The translations under genes were made by a program, and so were the position numbers. A stretch of DNA of 22,370 bases from JAUSNA01 sp964568885 (GTDB lineage: Bacteria; Patescibacteriota; Microgenomatia; Levybacterales; GWA1-39-11), in NCBI GenBank assembly GCA_964568885.1, contig CAZMSF010000018.1, positions 1-22,370 on the forward strand, read 5' to 3'. Position 1 is the first letter of the stretch, and each line of letters begins with the position of its first letter. This document shows positions 1 to 6,617 of the stretch, one piece after another. The notes beneath the pieces were generated by a model, which made no database searches, was not told where the DNA came from, and saw only the letters and a program-made list of their open reading frames with translations.

Positions 1-359
1 ATTCCTAATTTTGTTGCTTTTCTATTGGACATAATTCCTTGATTGGTCGAAACTATAGCCAAATCATATTTTGTTGCCGCTTTTTTTGTCTTCACTTTAT
101 TGACATAAGTATGAACCGACGGCTTTGAAATAATCTTTACATCCTTCAAAGCTGCTTCATTTTTTCGATACAAAAGGGTAGCGGTTACGACCTGTCTTCC
201 TTCCTCTTTCGCCTCTTTAATATCCTTGATGTATCCCTCATCTTTCAAAACTTTTCCGATAGAAAGAACCATTTTTGAATATGGAAAACTCACTTCGTTT
301 TTATTTGCCATATAGGCATTTTTTATTTGTATTAAAAAGCTTGCAACTGGGTATGTCAT
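1..359 (-). CDS. rpsH: 30S ribosomal protein S8 (uS8), partial at the 3' end
   Basis: S8 binds the central domain of 16S rRNA and is an early-assembling 30S protein. Reading from an ATG at 359, the N-terminus MTYPVASFLIQIKNAY is followed by EVSFPYSK and then VSTNQGIMSNRKATKLG. These match the S8 family (usual forms DMLTRIRNA, VSIPYSK and STSKGIMT.REARKLG). 119 codons are visible and only about the last ten residues are missing beyond base 1. A later in-frame ATG (311) would remove the conserved N-terminal helix. The 359 start is preceded by GGAG about 14 nt upstream, so it is preferred. It follows rpsN after a 58-nt gap, as in the usual spc operon. Confidence 0.93.
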   Translation of the reverse strand, partial: MTYPVASFLIQIKNAYMANKNEVSFPYSKMVLSIGKVLKDEGYIKDIKEAKEEGRQVVTATLLYRKNEAALKDVKIISKPSVHTYVNKVKTKKAATKYDLAIVSTNQGIMSNRKATKLG

Positions 360-417
360 ATTTTTTTTAATTTAAACTCCTTCTTAATTTTTTCATAATC
401 TTTAAATCAAGCTTTGC

Positions 418-603
418 TTACCAAGACGCTTTTTTGACGCCCGGAAACTCTCCTTTCAAAGCCCGCTCACGAAAACAAATTCTACAAATTCCGAAAAGTC
501 TCATGTAAGCACGTGTTCTTCCACAAAGTGCACACAAATTGACTTCGCGTGTTTTAAATTTTTGCTTTTTTCCTAATTTTACAATTGTTGATTTCTTTGC
601 CAT
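418..603 (-). CDS. rpsN: 30S ribosomal protein S14, zinc-ribbon type (uS14)
   Basis: This is a 61-residue S14 of the short zinc-binding class (often called rpsZ or type Z). The four zinc ligands are visible as C24-x2-C27 and C40-x2-C43, and the conserved C-terminus GEFPGVKKASW is present. It belongs to the 30S head, next to S3 and S10. The start lies 1 nt after the rplE stop, so translation is probably coupled. Just after its stop is the stretch TAAGCAAAGCTTG, part of a motif that recurs after other stops in this cluster (see findings). Confidence 0.96.
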   Translation of the reverse strand: MAKKSTIVKLGKKQKFKTREVNLCALCGRTRAYMRLFGICRICFRERALKGEFPGVKKASW

Positions 604-604
604 A

Positions 605-1153
605 TTAATTTTTTAAATCTTTTACAAAAGGCATTCCTATTGCTTCGAGTAACATTTTTGCTTTTTCATCATTTTTTGCGTTAGTAACAATTGTTACCTG
701 CAAAGAACGCAGTGTATCTACCTTTCCGGAATCAATTTCCGGAAAAACGAGCTGCTCATTAAAGCCAACCGATATATTACCTCTTCCATCGAATGCTGTA
801 AAGGGCACTCCGTTAAAGTCTTTTACCCGAGGGAAAACGATTTTAACAAGTTTTTCCAAGAAATCATACATCCTCTTTCCGCGAAGAGTAACCGATAGTC
901 CGATTTTGTCCCCTTCACGAAGCTTAAAGGTTGCAATAGAAATTCTTGCTTTCGCAATCCGTGGCTTTTGCCCTGTTATTTGAGTCAGGTCCTCAATTGC
1001 TTTGTCAATATTCTTTCGGTCTTTCAAGAATTCTCTCGAGCTCATATTAACCACAATTTTTATGACTCTTGGCACTGCCATCACAGACTTTACCTTCAGT
1101 TTTTCTTTTAACTCTTTTGTTGTTTTTTCTTCAAAGTTCTTTTTAAATTCCAT
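605..1153 (-). CDS. rplE: 50S ribosomal protein L5 (uL5)
   Basis: L5 binds 5S rRNA and forms part of the central protuberance. The 182-residue product has the normal family length (about 180). It contains recognisable segments: the N-terminal PRVIKIVVNM, the QITGQKP block, the FKLREGDKIGLSVTLRG strand and the C-terminal TIVTNAKNDEKAKMLLEAIGMPF. It sits between the displaced rpmJ and rpsN. The 86-nt gap on its 5' side carries short GTTTAG/CTAAAC repeats. Confidence 0.96.
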   Translation of the reverse strand: MEFKKNFEEKTTKELKEKLKVKSVMAVPRVIKIVVNMSSREFLKDRKNIDKAIEDLTQITGQKPRIAKARISIATFKLREGDKIGLSVTLRGKRMYDFLEKLVKIVFPRVKDFNGVPFTAFDGRGNISVGFNEQLVFPEIDSGKVDTLRSLQVTIVTNAKNDEKAKMLLEAIGMPFVKDLKN

Positions 1154-1164
1154 ATATTTTATTA

Positions 1165-1222
1165 GCGTTTAGTTCTTAACGTTTAGCGTATAGTTATTTA
1201 TTTTAAAACTAAACCCTAAACC
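1165..1222. repeat. GTTTAG/CTAAAC repeats between rpmJ and rplE
   Basis: The gap between the rpmJ stop and the rplE start is very AT-rich. On the plus strand GTTTAG occurs at about 1167-1172 and 1181-1186, and CTAAAC at about 1209-1214 and 1216-1221. The two halves can therefore pair in two registers as RNA. Its role is unknown; it could be a processing site or a weak intra-operon structure. Confidence 0.35.
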
Positions 1223-1240
1223 CTTCTTCATCTATACCCT

Positions 1241-1354
1241 CTATCCCTGACGTTGTTTGTGTCTTGGATTTTCACAAATGACTAACAATCTGCCTTTTCT
1301 TTTTATGATTTTGCAGTTCAGACAACGTTTTTTTACTGATGCTTGTACTTTCAT
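1241..1354 (-). CDS. rpmJ: 50S ribosomal protein L36 (bL36), in a non-standard position
   Basis: This 37-codon gene starts with ATG at 1354 and ends with TAG at 1241-1243. The product begins MKVQASVKKRCLNCK and ends with ICENPRHKQRQG, almost identical to the L36 consensus. The zinc ligands C11, C14, C27 and H32 are all present, so this is the zinc-binding form. L36 is a late-assembling 50S protein near the GTPase-associated region. In most bacteria rpmJ lies after infA or secY, before rpsM. Here it lies between rplX and rplE, inside the spc block. It is too short for standard ORF length cut-offs and easily missed. Confidence 0.95.
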   Translation of the reverse strand: MKVQASVKKRCLNCKIIKRKGRLLVICENPRHKQRQG

Positions 1355-1386
1355 ATTATTTAAACTAAATTACTTCCTTACTCATT

Positions 1387-1399
1387 CTGCTAAACGCAG
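1387..1399 (-). other. small hairpin between rplX and rpmJ
   Basis: CTGC and GCAG flank a 5-nt loop in the 55-nt gap between rplX and rpmJ. The stem has only 4 bp and no U-tract, so it is weak and probably not a terminator. Confidence 0.2.
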
Positions 1400-1409
1400 C
1401 CAAGACGAA

Positions 1410-1715
1410 TTATATAACCTCTTTACTAATTCGGCTTATCCGCTCTTTTTTCCCTTTTGTAATTTTGTAACCCGCACGTGCCGGTTTTTTCTTTTTTGGG
1501 TCAATTAATGAAACTTTGCTCGCATGTAACGGCTTTGTGATCGTTACAATTTCAGACTTTTGACCTTGAGCTCGTCCCTTTATATGTCTTTTGTATTGAT
1601 TTACATTCTCAACGACAACCATTCCTTTTGAAGGAAGCACTTTTACAACTTCCCCTTTTTTACCCTTATCTTTTCCTATCATTACTTGTACTGTATCGCC
1701 TTTTTTTATTTTCAT
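1410..1715 (-). CDS. rplX: 50S ribosomal protein L24 (uL24)
   Basis: L24 is an assembly initiator that binds domain I of 23S rRNA near the exit tunnel. The 101-residue product opens with MKIKKGDTVQVMIGKDKGKKG, the KOW motif, and continues with the VVVENVNQYKRHIK segment typical of L24. Length is normal. The gene follows rplN after 15 nt and precedes the displaced rpmJ. Confidence 0.96.
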   Translation of the reverse strand: MKIKKGDTVQVMIGKDKGKKGEVVKVLPSKGMVVVENVNQYKRHIKGRAQGQKSEIVTITKPLHASKVSLIDPKKKKPARAGYKITKGKKERISRISKEVI

Positions 1716-1730
1716 ATTTAATTTACTCGC

Positions 1731-2102
1731 TTAAACAACATTCTTTGCCAACGAGGCAATCTTTGCAAAACCCGCGTCCTTAACTTCCCGGGCTACCGGA
1801 CCAAATATGCGGGTTCCCAACGGATCTTTCGTCTTTTCATCAATTACTACTCCGGCATTCTCCGAGAATCTGATATATGTACCGTCGACTCTTTTGTGCT
1901 CCTTTTTTACTCTTACAAGAACTACTTTTACTTTGTCTCCCTTTTTAAATTGTCCGTGAGGAAGAGCTTTCTTAACAACACATCCCAAAATTTCTCCTAA
2001 ATAACCGAAGCTTCTCTTTGAACCCCCATAAATGTGGATTACTTGAAGCTGTTTTGCGCCGCTGTTATCGGCAACTACCAACATTGTTCTGTGTTGTACC
2101 AT
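1731..2102 (-). CDS. rplN: 50S ribosomal protein L14 (uL14)
   Basis: L14 lies at the subunit interface (bridge B8) beside L19. The 123-residue product has the family's normal length and landmarks: MVQ.RTMLVVADNSGAKQL at the N-terminus, RFSENAGVVID in the middle and the C-terminal RIFGPVAREVKDAGF. It is preceded by a hairpin that overlaps the rpsQ stop. Confidence 0.97.
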   Translation of the reverse strand: MVQHRTMLVVADNSGAKQLQVIHIYGGSKRSFGYLGEILGCVVKKALPHGQFKKGDKVKVVLVRVKKEHKRVDGTYIRFSENAGVVIDEKTKDPLGTRIFGPVAREVKDAGFAKIASLAKNVV

Positions 2103-2113
2103 TTATTTTTTGC

Positions 2114-2138
2114 CAAAAAAGCAAGCTCTGCTTATTTG
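2114..2138 (-). other. imperfect hairpin with U-run over the rpsQ stop, before rplN
   Basis: Arms CAAATAAGCA and TGCTTTTTTG (minus strand) pair with one U-U mismatch around a GAGCT loop. The rpsQ stop codon lies in the 5' arm. The run of six U in the 3' arm makes it terminator-like, but the AU-rich stem suggests at most weak attenuation or an RNA-processing site. Confidence 0.35.
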
Positions 2139-2467
2139 CCCTCCTCCTTCTTAATGACTTTAAAATTTTTGTCTTTACTTATTGGGCGGGTCTGTTCTAT
2201 AACAACAACTTCACCCTCACTTACTTCCATTCCATTTTTGTCAGCTTTAATTCTCTTTGTAACCTTAATCAACTTGCCATACAATTTGTGAGCAACTTTG
2301 CGTTCAATTGAAACAACCACGGTTCCCTGCATTTTTGTCGACACTACGGTTCCTGTCATTGTTCTGTTGTTCTTATTTTCTTTTTGTTTCATAACTTTTT
2401 TCTCCTTGCTTTCAGTTTTTACCTCTGCTTTTTTTACGGTTGTTTTTTTAACTGTTTTTGTCGCCAT
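2132..2467 (-). CDS. rpsQ: 30S ribosomal protein S17 (uS17), possible Lys-rich N-terminal extension
   Basis: S17 is a primary 16S rRNA-binding protein with an OB fold. The core RTMTGTVVSTKMQGTVVVSIER, KLYGKLIKVTKR and EQTRPISKDKNFKV match the family. At 111 residues it is about 25-30 longer than usual because of a Lys/Thr/Val-rich N-terminus. Two starts are plausible. The ATG at 2467 has no ribosome-binding site. An in-frame ATG at 2392 (residue 26) has AAGGAG 9 nt upstream and would give a normal-length protein. Extended L3, L4, L22 and L23 in the same operon make the long form believable, so the start is unresolved. Confidence 0.93.
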   Translation of the reverse strand: MATKTVKKTTVKKAEVKTESKEKKVMKQKENKNNRTMTGTVVSTKMQGTVVVSIERKVAHKLYGKLIKVTKRIKADKNGMEVSEGEVVVIEQTRPISKDKNFKVIKKEEGK

Positions 2468-2485
2468 ATTATTTAAAAAGTAGCA

Positions 2486-2701
2486 TTACGCGCTTACTTT
2501 AGCCTCCTCTCTTTTCTCGGAAAGATATGTCAATACTCGTGCAATATCTTTCTTTTTCTTATAAAAAGAGTTCATGTCTGTTGCTTTTCCGGTTTTCATA
2601 TCGACTTTCAATTTTGAAACTTCGGAACGCAAATCACGAAGCTCTTTGATAAGTTCATCAACTGTCTTTGCTCTTAATTCTTTTTTTTGTTCTTTTTTCA
2701 C
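2486..2701 (-). CDS. rpmC: 50S ribosomal protein L29 (uL29)
   Basis: This is a 71-residue two-helix protein of the L29 family, located near the exit-tunnel rim beside L23, where trigger factor and SRP bind. Family features are the N-terminal ELRAKTVDELIKELRDLRSE helix and the C-terminal KKDIARVLTYLSEK helix. The start codon is GTG at 2701, with AAGGAA about 12 nt upstream. It lies between rplP and rpsQ in the standard order. Confidence 0.95.
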   Translation of the reverse strand: MKKEQKKELRAKTVDELIKELRDLRSEVSKLKVDMKTGKATDMNSFYKKKKDIARVLTYLSEKREEAKVSA

Positions 2702-2725
2702 AATTTTTAAAATTCCTTTTTATAC

Positions 2726-3139
2726 TTAATCGTTTTTCTTTACAAATGTTGCTTTGACTGCCAATTTCATCGCAGCAAGTCTTAATGCTTCCCGCGCGGT
2801 TGGTTCATCAATTCCACCCATCTCAAACATAACCTGCCCCAGTCTAACGACCGATACCCAATGGTCAACGTCTCCTTTTCCTCCACCCATTCTCGTTTCC
2901 GGCGGTTTTTTTGTAATAGGCATAGCCGGAAAAATCCGAATCCACACCCTTCCTCCTCTTTTGATAAAGTGGACAATGGCACGTCTTGCAGACTCGATTT
3001 GTCGGCTCGATACATGGCCCGATTCGGTTGCGCGGAGCCCAAACTCTCCAAAGCTTACCTTTGTTCCTTTGACGGCCGGTCCCGGTAGGCTTCGTGGCTT
3101 AAATAATTTTCTGTATTTTGTTTTTCTTGGTTGCAACAT
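2726..3139 (-). CDS. rplP: 50S ribosomal protein L16 (uL16)
   Basis: L16 sits beside the A-site tRNA elbow and is needed for late 50S maturation. The 137-residue product has the family length. Diagnostic segments are MLQPRKTKYRK, the ESARRAI helix, RIFP.MPITKKPPETRMGGGKG (the conserved loop) and EALRLAAMKL. Its start is 11 nt after the rpsC stop. Confidence 0.97.
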   Translation of the reverse strand: MLQPRKTKYRKLFKPRSLPGPAVKGTKVSFGEFGLRATESGHVSSRQIESARRAIVHFIKRGGRVWIRIFPAMPITKKPPETRMGGGKGDVDHWVSVVRLGQVMFEMGGIDEPTAREALRLAAMKLAVKATFVKKND

Positions 3140-3150
3140 ATATTTTCCTT

Positions 3151-3798
3151 CTATTTTTTGTTAATCCAAACCTTCACTCCGATGTATCCTGATTTTGTTA
3201 ATGACGGTACACTTGCGAAGTCGATATTCTCCCGGATTGTTGAAAGAGATACTTTTCCAACCTGAGAACGCTCACGCCGTCCGATTTCTGCTCCATTGAT
3301 ACGTCCCGAAAGAACAATCCTTGCACCCTTTGCACCGCTTTGCATTATTCTGTCCAAAGACTGTTTTACAATTCTTTTAAATGGCATTCTTCGGGCAAGT
3401 TGCTCTGCGATATTGCTTGCGACCAAATATGCCGATAAGTTCGGTTCTTTGATAGGTTCCACTCTTAACTCAACTTTCTGGGAATTTTTTGTTTGTGCTG
3501 TTTCATTTGCTCCCAAAAGTTTGACGATATCTTTCTTCAGCTCCTCAAGCCCGCTTCCTCCACGACCGATAACAATTCCCGGACGCATAACGTAAATAAT
3601 TATCTTAATCGAACTTGCAGAACGCTCAATGATGACATCTCCAACGCCGGCCGGCTTCAATTTCTTCATCAAAGCTTCACGGATTCTGATATCCTTCAAA
3701 ACCGCCTTGGCGTACATATTTTTTGGATAGTATCCTACGCTTTTAAAATCGTGATGAATACCAAGTCTTAGTGCGACCGGATTTACTTTCTGTCCCAT
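3151..3798 (-). CDS. rpsC: 30S ribosomal protein S3 (uS3)
   Basis: S3 lines the mRNA entry channel of the 30S subunit. The 215-residue protein starts MGQKVNPVALRLG. It has a type II KH domain with the GRGG loop (VIGRGGSGLEELKKDI) and the C-terminal S3 domain (KGARIVLSGRINGAEIGRRE). Length is close to typical. The ATG shares one base with the rplV stop (TAATG), indicating translational coupling. Confidence 0.97.
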   Translation of the reverse strand: MGQKVNPVALRLGIHHDFKSVGYYPKNMYAKAVLKDIRIREALMKKLKPAGVGDVIIERSASSIKIIIYVMRPGIVIGRGGSGLEELKKDIVKLLGANETAQTKNSQKVELRVEPIKEPNLSAYLVASNIAEQLARRMPFKRIVKQSLDRIMQSGAKGARIVLSGRINGAEIGRRERSQVGKVSLSTIRENIDFASVPSLTKSGYIGVKVWINKK

Positions 3799-4232
3799 TA
3801 TTTTTTAGCTCCTTTCTTATCTTCTTTCATAGCTTTTTCTGTCTTTACTTCTTCTTTTACAGGTTCTGCCGGCAGTGTCATTTTTGGCATCTCCTGAACA
3901 ATGCTGTCCTCCAAAACGATATTGATATGGCTTGTTCTTTTCATGTAGGGCCGGGTTCTTCCCCGTCCGGCAAAATGATATCTTTTATATCGGATTCCTT
4001 CGGTTACATTTATTTCTTTGATTTTTAAATCATCTTTTTTCGCATTGCTGTTGTTGACTGCATTTGCAACCGCACTATCCATTGCTTTCTTTAAAGATAC
4101 GGCTCCTCTTTTCCGTGACACCATAAGTGCTGTAAGCGCTCGAGCAACACTCAATTCCCGTATACTGTCGGCAACAAGTCTCACCTTTCGGGGTGATACT
4201 TTTATATTTTTTGCTGTAGCTGTATATTGCAT
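3798..4232 (-). CDS. rplV: 50S ribosomal protein L22 (uL22), with charged C-terminal tail
   Basis: L22 sends a beta-hairpin into the peptide exit tunnel. The core is recognisable from AKNIKVSPRKVRLVADSIR, the ALTAL helix, SAVANAVNN and the tunnel-hairpin region RYKRYHFAGRGRTRPYMKRTSHI. At 144 residues it is about 30 longer than the classic 110, through a C-terminal Lys/Glu-rich tail (from about residue 120). Such tails also occur on L3, L4, L23 and perhaps S17 here. Confidence 0.96.
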   Translation of the reverse strand: MQYTATAKNIKVSPRKVRLVADSIRELSVARALTALMVSRKRGAVSLKKAMDSAVANAVNNSNAKKDDLKIKEINVTEGIRYKRYHFAGRGRTRPYMKRTSHINIVLEDSIVQEMPKMTLPAEPVKEEVKTEKAMKEDKKGAKK

Positions 4233-4240
4233 ATCTGTAA

Positions 4241-4525
4241 TTAAGTCTTGCTTATCTCTCTTGCAACAATTCTTCCATGACCCTTAAAGTGCCTTGTTGG
4301 TGAGAACTCTCCAAGCCGGTGTCCCACCATTCCCTCAACGACTTTCACCGTAATGAAATGTTTCCCATTGTGTACTCCAAAAGTATGTCCGACAAATTCC
4401 GGCGGAATCTGACAGTCCCGTGCCCAGGTTTTGATAGCATCTCTATTTGAGCCGTTTTTTTGAAGCATTACTTTTTTCAGTAATCTTTCGTTTATTAATG
4501 GTCCTTTCTTAAGACTTCTACTCAT
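4241..4525 (-). CDS. rpsS: 30S ribosomal protein S19 (uS19)
   Basis: S19 is a 30S head protein that partners S13. The 94-residue sequence begins MSRSLKKGPLI and contains the family signature VGHTFGVHNGKHF and the C-terminal HRLGEFSPTR.FKGHG. It lies in the normal position between rplB and rplV, 8 nt before rplV. Confidence 0.97.
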   Translation of the reverse strand: MSRSLKKGPLINERLLKKVMLQKNGSNRDAIKTWARDCQIPPEFVGHTFGVHNGKHFITVKVVEGMVGHRLGEFSPTRHFKGHGRIVAREISKT

Positions 4526-4537
4526 ATTGTTACTTTT

Positions 4538-4553
4538 GCTTGCAAAAGCAAGC
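4538..4553 (-). other. perfect GCTTGC/GCAAGC hairpin between rplB and rpsS
   Basis: A 6-bp perfect stem with a UUUU loop (minus-strand sense) lies in the 33-nt gap between the rplB stop and the rpsS start. There is no U-tract after it, so termination is unlikely. It overlaps one copy of the AGCTTG-type motif seen after other stops in the cluster. Confidence 0.4.
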
Positions 4554-4558
4554 TTTAC

Positions 4559-5299
4559 TTACTTTCTCCTCTTAATAATATGTTTGTTGCTGTATTTTTT
4601 CTTATCCCGTGTCTTACCAACCGCAATGCGTCCGGTGAAGGTCTTTGGGGATGTCATACCGATTCCGCTTCTTCCTTCTCCTCCTCCATGTGGATGAGAT
4701 TTTGGATCTTGAGCAACTCCTCTTACGGTTGGCCGGATGCCCATGTGTCTTTTTGCTCCTGCCTTGCCCAAAACTCTATCTTTCCATTCTACCTTTGAAA
4801 GCTGGCCAATTGTAGCATAATTATCGTTCAAAATCCTTCTTATCTCACCTGACGGTAATTTAACTTGCACATATTTTTCCTCTTTTGCTACAATCATTGC
4901 CTGATTTCCAGCCGAACGGACAATCTGTCCGCCACGGCCGGGCGTCAACTCGATATTGTGAACCGGTGTTCCGATTGGAATATTTTTAATCCTCATTGAA
5001 TTCCCATTTTTTATATCGGCAACCTCACTTGCAACAACCTTGTCTCCCAAATTCACATTCAATGGACGCAAGATATATCTCTTTTCACCATCATTGTACT
5101 GAATGAGAAGCAAATCGACCGATCTATTTGGATCGTATTCAATGCCAATAGCCGTTCCGGCCATATCGAATTTATTTCTCTTAAAGTCAATAATTCTGTA
5201 ATATCTCTTCTGCCGGCCACCTTGATGTCTTACAACAACACTTCCGGAATTGTCCCGACCCGAATTCTTTTTTAATATTTTTCTTAATGTTGATGCCAT
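4559..5299 (-). CDS. rplB: 50S ribosomal protein L2 (uL2), short N-terminus
   Basis: L2 binds 23S rRNA near the peptidyl-transferase centre and is needed for subunit joining. The family core is complete: RYYRIIDFKRNK, IEYDPNRS, KRYILRPLN, NIPIGTPVHNIE, TPGRGGQIVRSAGNQA and RPTVRGVAQDPKSHPHGGGEGRSG with the conserved His-rich loop. At 246 residues it lacks about 30 N-terminal residues compared with typical bacterial L2 (about 275), including the usual KPTSPGRR segment. The start is well supported by AAGGAG 8 nt upstream, and an in-frame TAA lies just 5' of that, so this is not a mis-annotated start. Confidence 0.96.
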   Translation of the reverse strand: MASTLRKILKKNSGRDNSGSVVVRHQGGRQKRYYRIIDFKRNKFDMAGTAIGIEYDPNRSVDLLLIQYNDGEKRYILRPLNVNLGDKVVASEVADIKNGNSMRIKNIPIGTPVHNIELTPGRGGQIVRSAGNQAMIVAKEEKYVQVKLPSGEIRRILNDNYATIGQLSKVEWKDRVLGKAGAKRHMGIRPTVRGVAQDPKSHPHGGGEGRSGIGMTSPKTFTGRIAVGKTRDKKKYSNKHIIKRRK

Positions 5300-5342
5300 A
5301 ATGTGAGCTCCTTTTTAAATAAAAGTCCTTGAGCGAACGTTA

Positions 5343-5398
5343 TACCGAGAGTCTCAGTTCAAATTGCCAGTTGGCAATTTGAACAAGAGTTGTCGGTA
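5343..5398. promoter_or_regulatory. large dyad between rplW and rplB
   Basis: Perfect 13-nt arms GTTCAAATTGCCA (5357-5369) and TGGCAATTTGAAC (5372-5384) are separated by only 2 nt. An outer pair, TACCGA (5343-5348) with TCGGTA (5393-5398), can extend the structure. It fills the 104-nt gap upstream of the N-terminally short rplB. No U-tract follows on either strand, so it is not a standard terminator. An RNA control element, a processing site or a protein-binding site are the alternatives. Confidence 0.55.
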
Positions 5399-5403
5399 CT
5401 GTT

Positions 5404-5790
5404 TTATTCTTTAGAGCTTCCTCCCTTCATTTCCTTCTTAGTCTCTTTTTTGTCTATTTTTTTAGATTCTTTTTTCTTTTCGTCTTTCTTGTCTAGTCCC
5501 AAATGCTCATCAAATATCGCAATTGATTGCCCTTTTTGAAGTGTAACTCGTGCTTTCTTGTCTGAGAATACATTCACTTGTCTACCAATTTTGGTATTTC
5601 TTGTCGTTGAACCCTTCGTAATATTTGTCATGATTTTTACAACTTTTACTTCGAAAACATTTTCGATTGCCTTTTTAATGTCGGTTTTGTTTGCTTTTTT
5701 ATTAACTAAAAAAGTGTATCTTCCGGCGGTTGCATCCTTTAAGGATTTTTCGGAAATTATCGGTTTTATAATAATGTGTTGTATTTGCAT
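5404..5790 (-). CDS. rplW: 50S ribosomal protein L23 (uL23), with Lys-rich tail
   Basis: L23 sits at the tunnel exit and docks trigger factor and SRP. The core contains IIIKPIISEKSLKDA, the conserved KANKTDIKKAIENVFEVKV helix and strand, and the later KKARVTLQKGQSI. At 128 residues it is about 30 longer than usual. The extra part is a C-terminal tail made mostly of Lys, Glu and Asp (about residues 104-128). The gene starts 3 nt after rplD. Confidence 0.95.
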   Translation of the reverse strand: MQIQHIIIKPIISEKSLKDATAGRYTFLVNKKANKTDIKKAIENVFEVKVVKIMTNITKGSTTRNTKIGRQVNVFSDKKARVTLQKGQSIAIFDEHLGLDKKDEKKKESKKIDKKETKKEMKGGSSKE

Positions 5791-5793
5791 AAT

Positions 5794-6615
5794 TTAGTTT
5801 TTTGAAATTCTTTTAGTTAATTCTTCCACCGCATTCTTAAGAAAAATTACATTCTTGTTAATTACTACTCCATATGTCGAAAGCGTGTCGGAAGTTTCGA
5901 TTTCAAGTCCGCCGATATTGTGAGCTCCTCTTTTTGCATTTTCATTTTTATCGATAACAAGAAGGACTTTATTCACTTTCCCTTTTTGTGTTAATTCGAG
6001 CGATTTCATCAGTTTTGCAACCTCTTTTGTCTTGCCCGAAAAATCTCCTTCTACAACTTTTACCAATCCGTTCTGAGCCTTTTCCGAGAGCGCTGAAACC
6101 AAGGCTGCCTTTCGCATTTTTGCCGGTAAATTAAGAGAGAAATTTCTTGGATGAGGCCCAAATGCAACTCCCCCGCCTACAAAAAGAGGGGCCTTTAACG
6201 CGCCATGCCGTGCCCGTCCGGTCCCTTTTTGACGATAAATTTTTCTCGTTGAGCCAACAACTTCTCCTCTTGTTTTTGTTGAGGCTGTTCCTTGTCTTTG
6301 ATTTGCCAAATAAACCCGGATTGCCTGCGCCACCAAGACCTTATTCGGCTTCGCACCAAATATTTCAGCAGGCAGACTCATGCTTCCTTTTGAAACTCCA
6401 TCTACTCCGAAAACGCTTGCCTTAACTGCAACTCCTTTTTCGGCAGAGGGGCTTTTTCTTGCATTTACCGTGTGTAATCCACTTCTGTTTCTCATTGTTT
6501 TTGGCTTTGCGACTGCTGCTTCAGCCTTCTTTGCGGTTGACTTCACAACAGGCTTTACAACCTTTTTCTCGGTTTTTGTAATTTTTTTTGTTGTTTTCTT
6601 CATTTGTTCCGCCAT
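5794..6615 (-). CDS. rplD: 50S ribosomal protein L4 (uL4), with basic N-terminal extension
   Basis: L4 lines the exit tunnel and in enterobacteria also represses its own operon. The core starts near residue 65 (VKASVFGVDGVSKGSMSLP). It contains TKTRGEVVGSTRKIYRQKGTGRARHG, the conserved tunnel-loop region, and then GGGVAFGPHPRNFS. At 273 residues it is about 65 longer than typical. The first 60 or so residues are Lys/Ala/Thr-rich. The gene starts 2 nt after rplC, whose product ends in an acidic tail. Confidence 0.96.
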   Translation of the reverse strand: MAEQMKKTTKKITKTEKKVVKPVVKSTAKKAEAAVAKPKTMRNRSGLHTVNARKSPSAEKGVAVKASVFGVDGVSKGSMSLPAEIFGAKPNKVLVAQAIRVYLANQRQGTASTKTRGEVVGSTRKIYRQKGTGRARHGALKAPLFVGGGVAFGPHPRNFSLNLPAKMRKAALVSALSEKAQNGLVKVVEGDFSGKTKEVAKLMKSLELTQKGKVNKVLLVIDKNENAKRGAHNIGGLEIETSDTLSTYGVVINKNVIFLKNAVEELTKRISKN

Positions 6616-6617
6616 AG

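Noticed and set aside
1205..1225. Telomere-like CCCTAAA repeats
   Set aside because: Fewer than two units occur, inside a bacterial ribosomal operon; they are part of short GTTTAG/CTAAAC pairs.
2754..3164. 136-codon plus-strand frame opposite rplP
   Set aside because: It is antisense to a clearly conserved L16 gene and has no recognisable protein features.
5357..5384. Intrinsic terminator upstream of rplB
   Set aside because: The stem is strong but no U-tract follows on either strand, and essential genes continue downstream.
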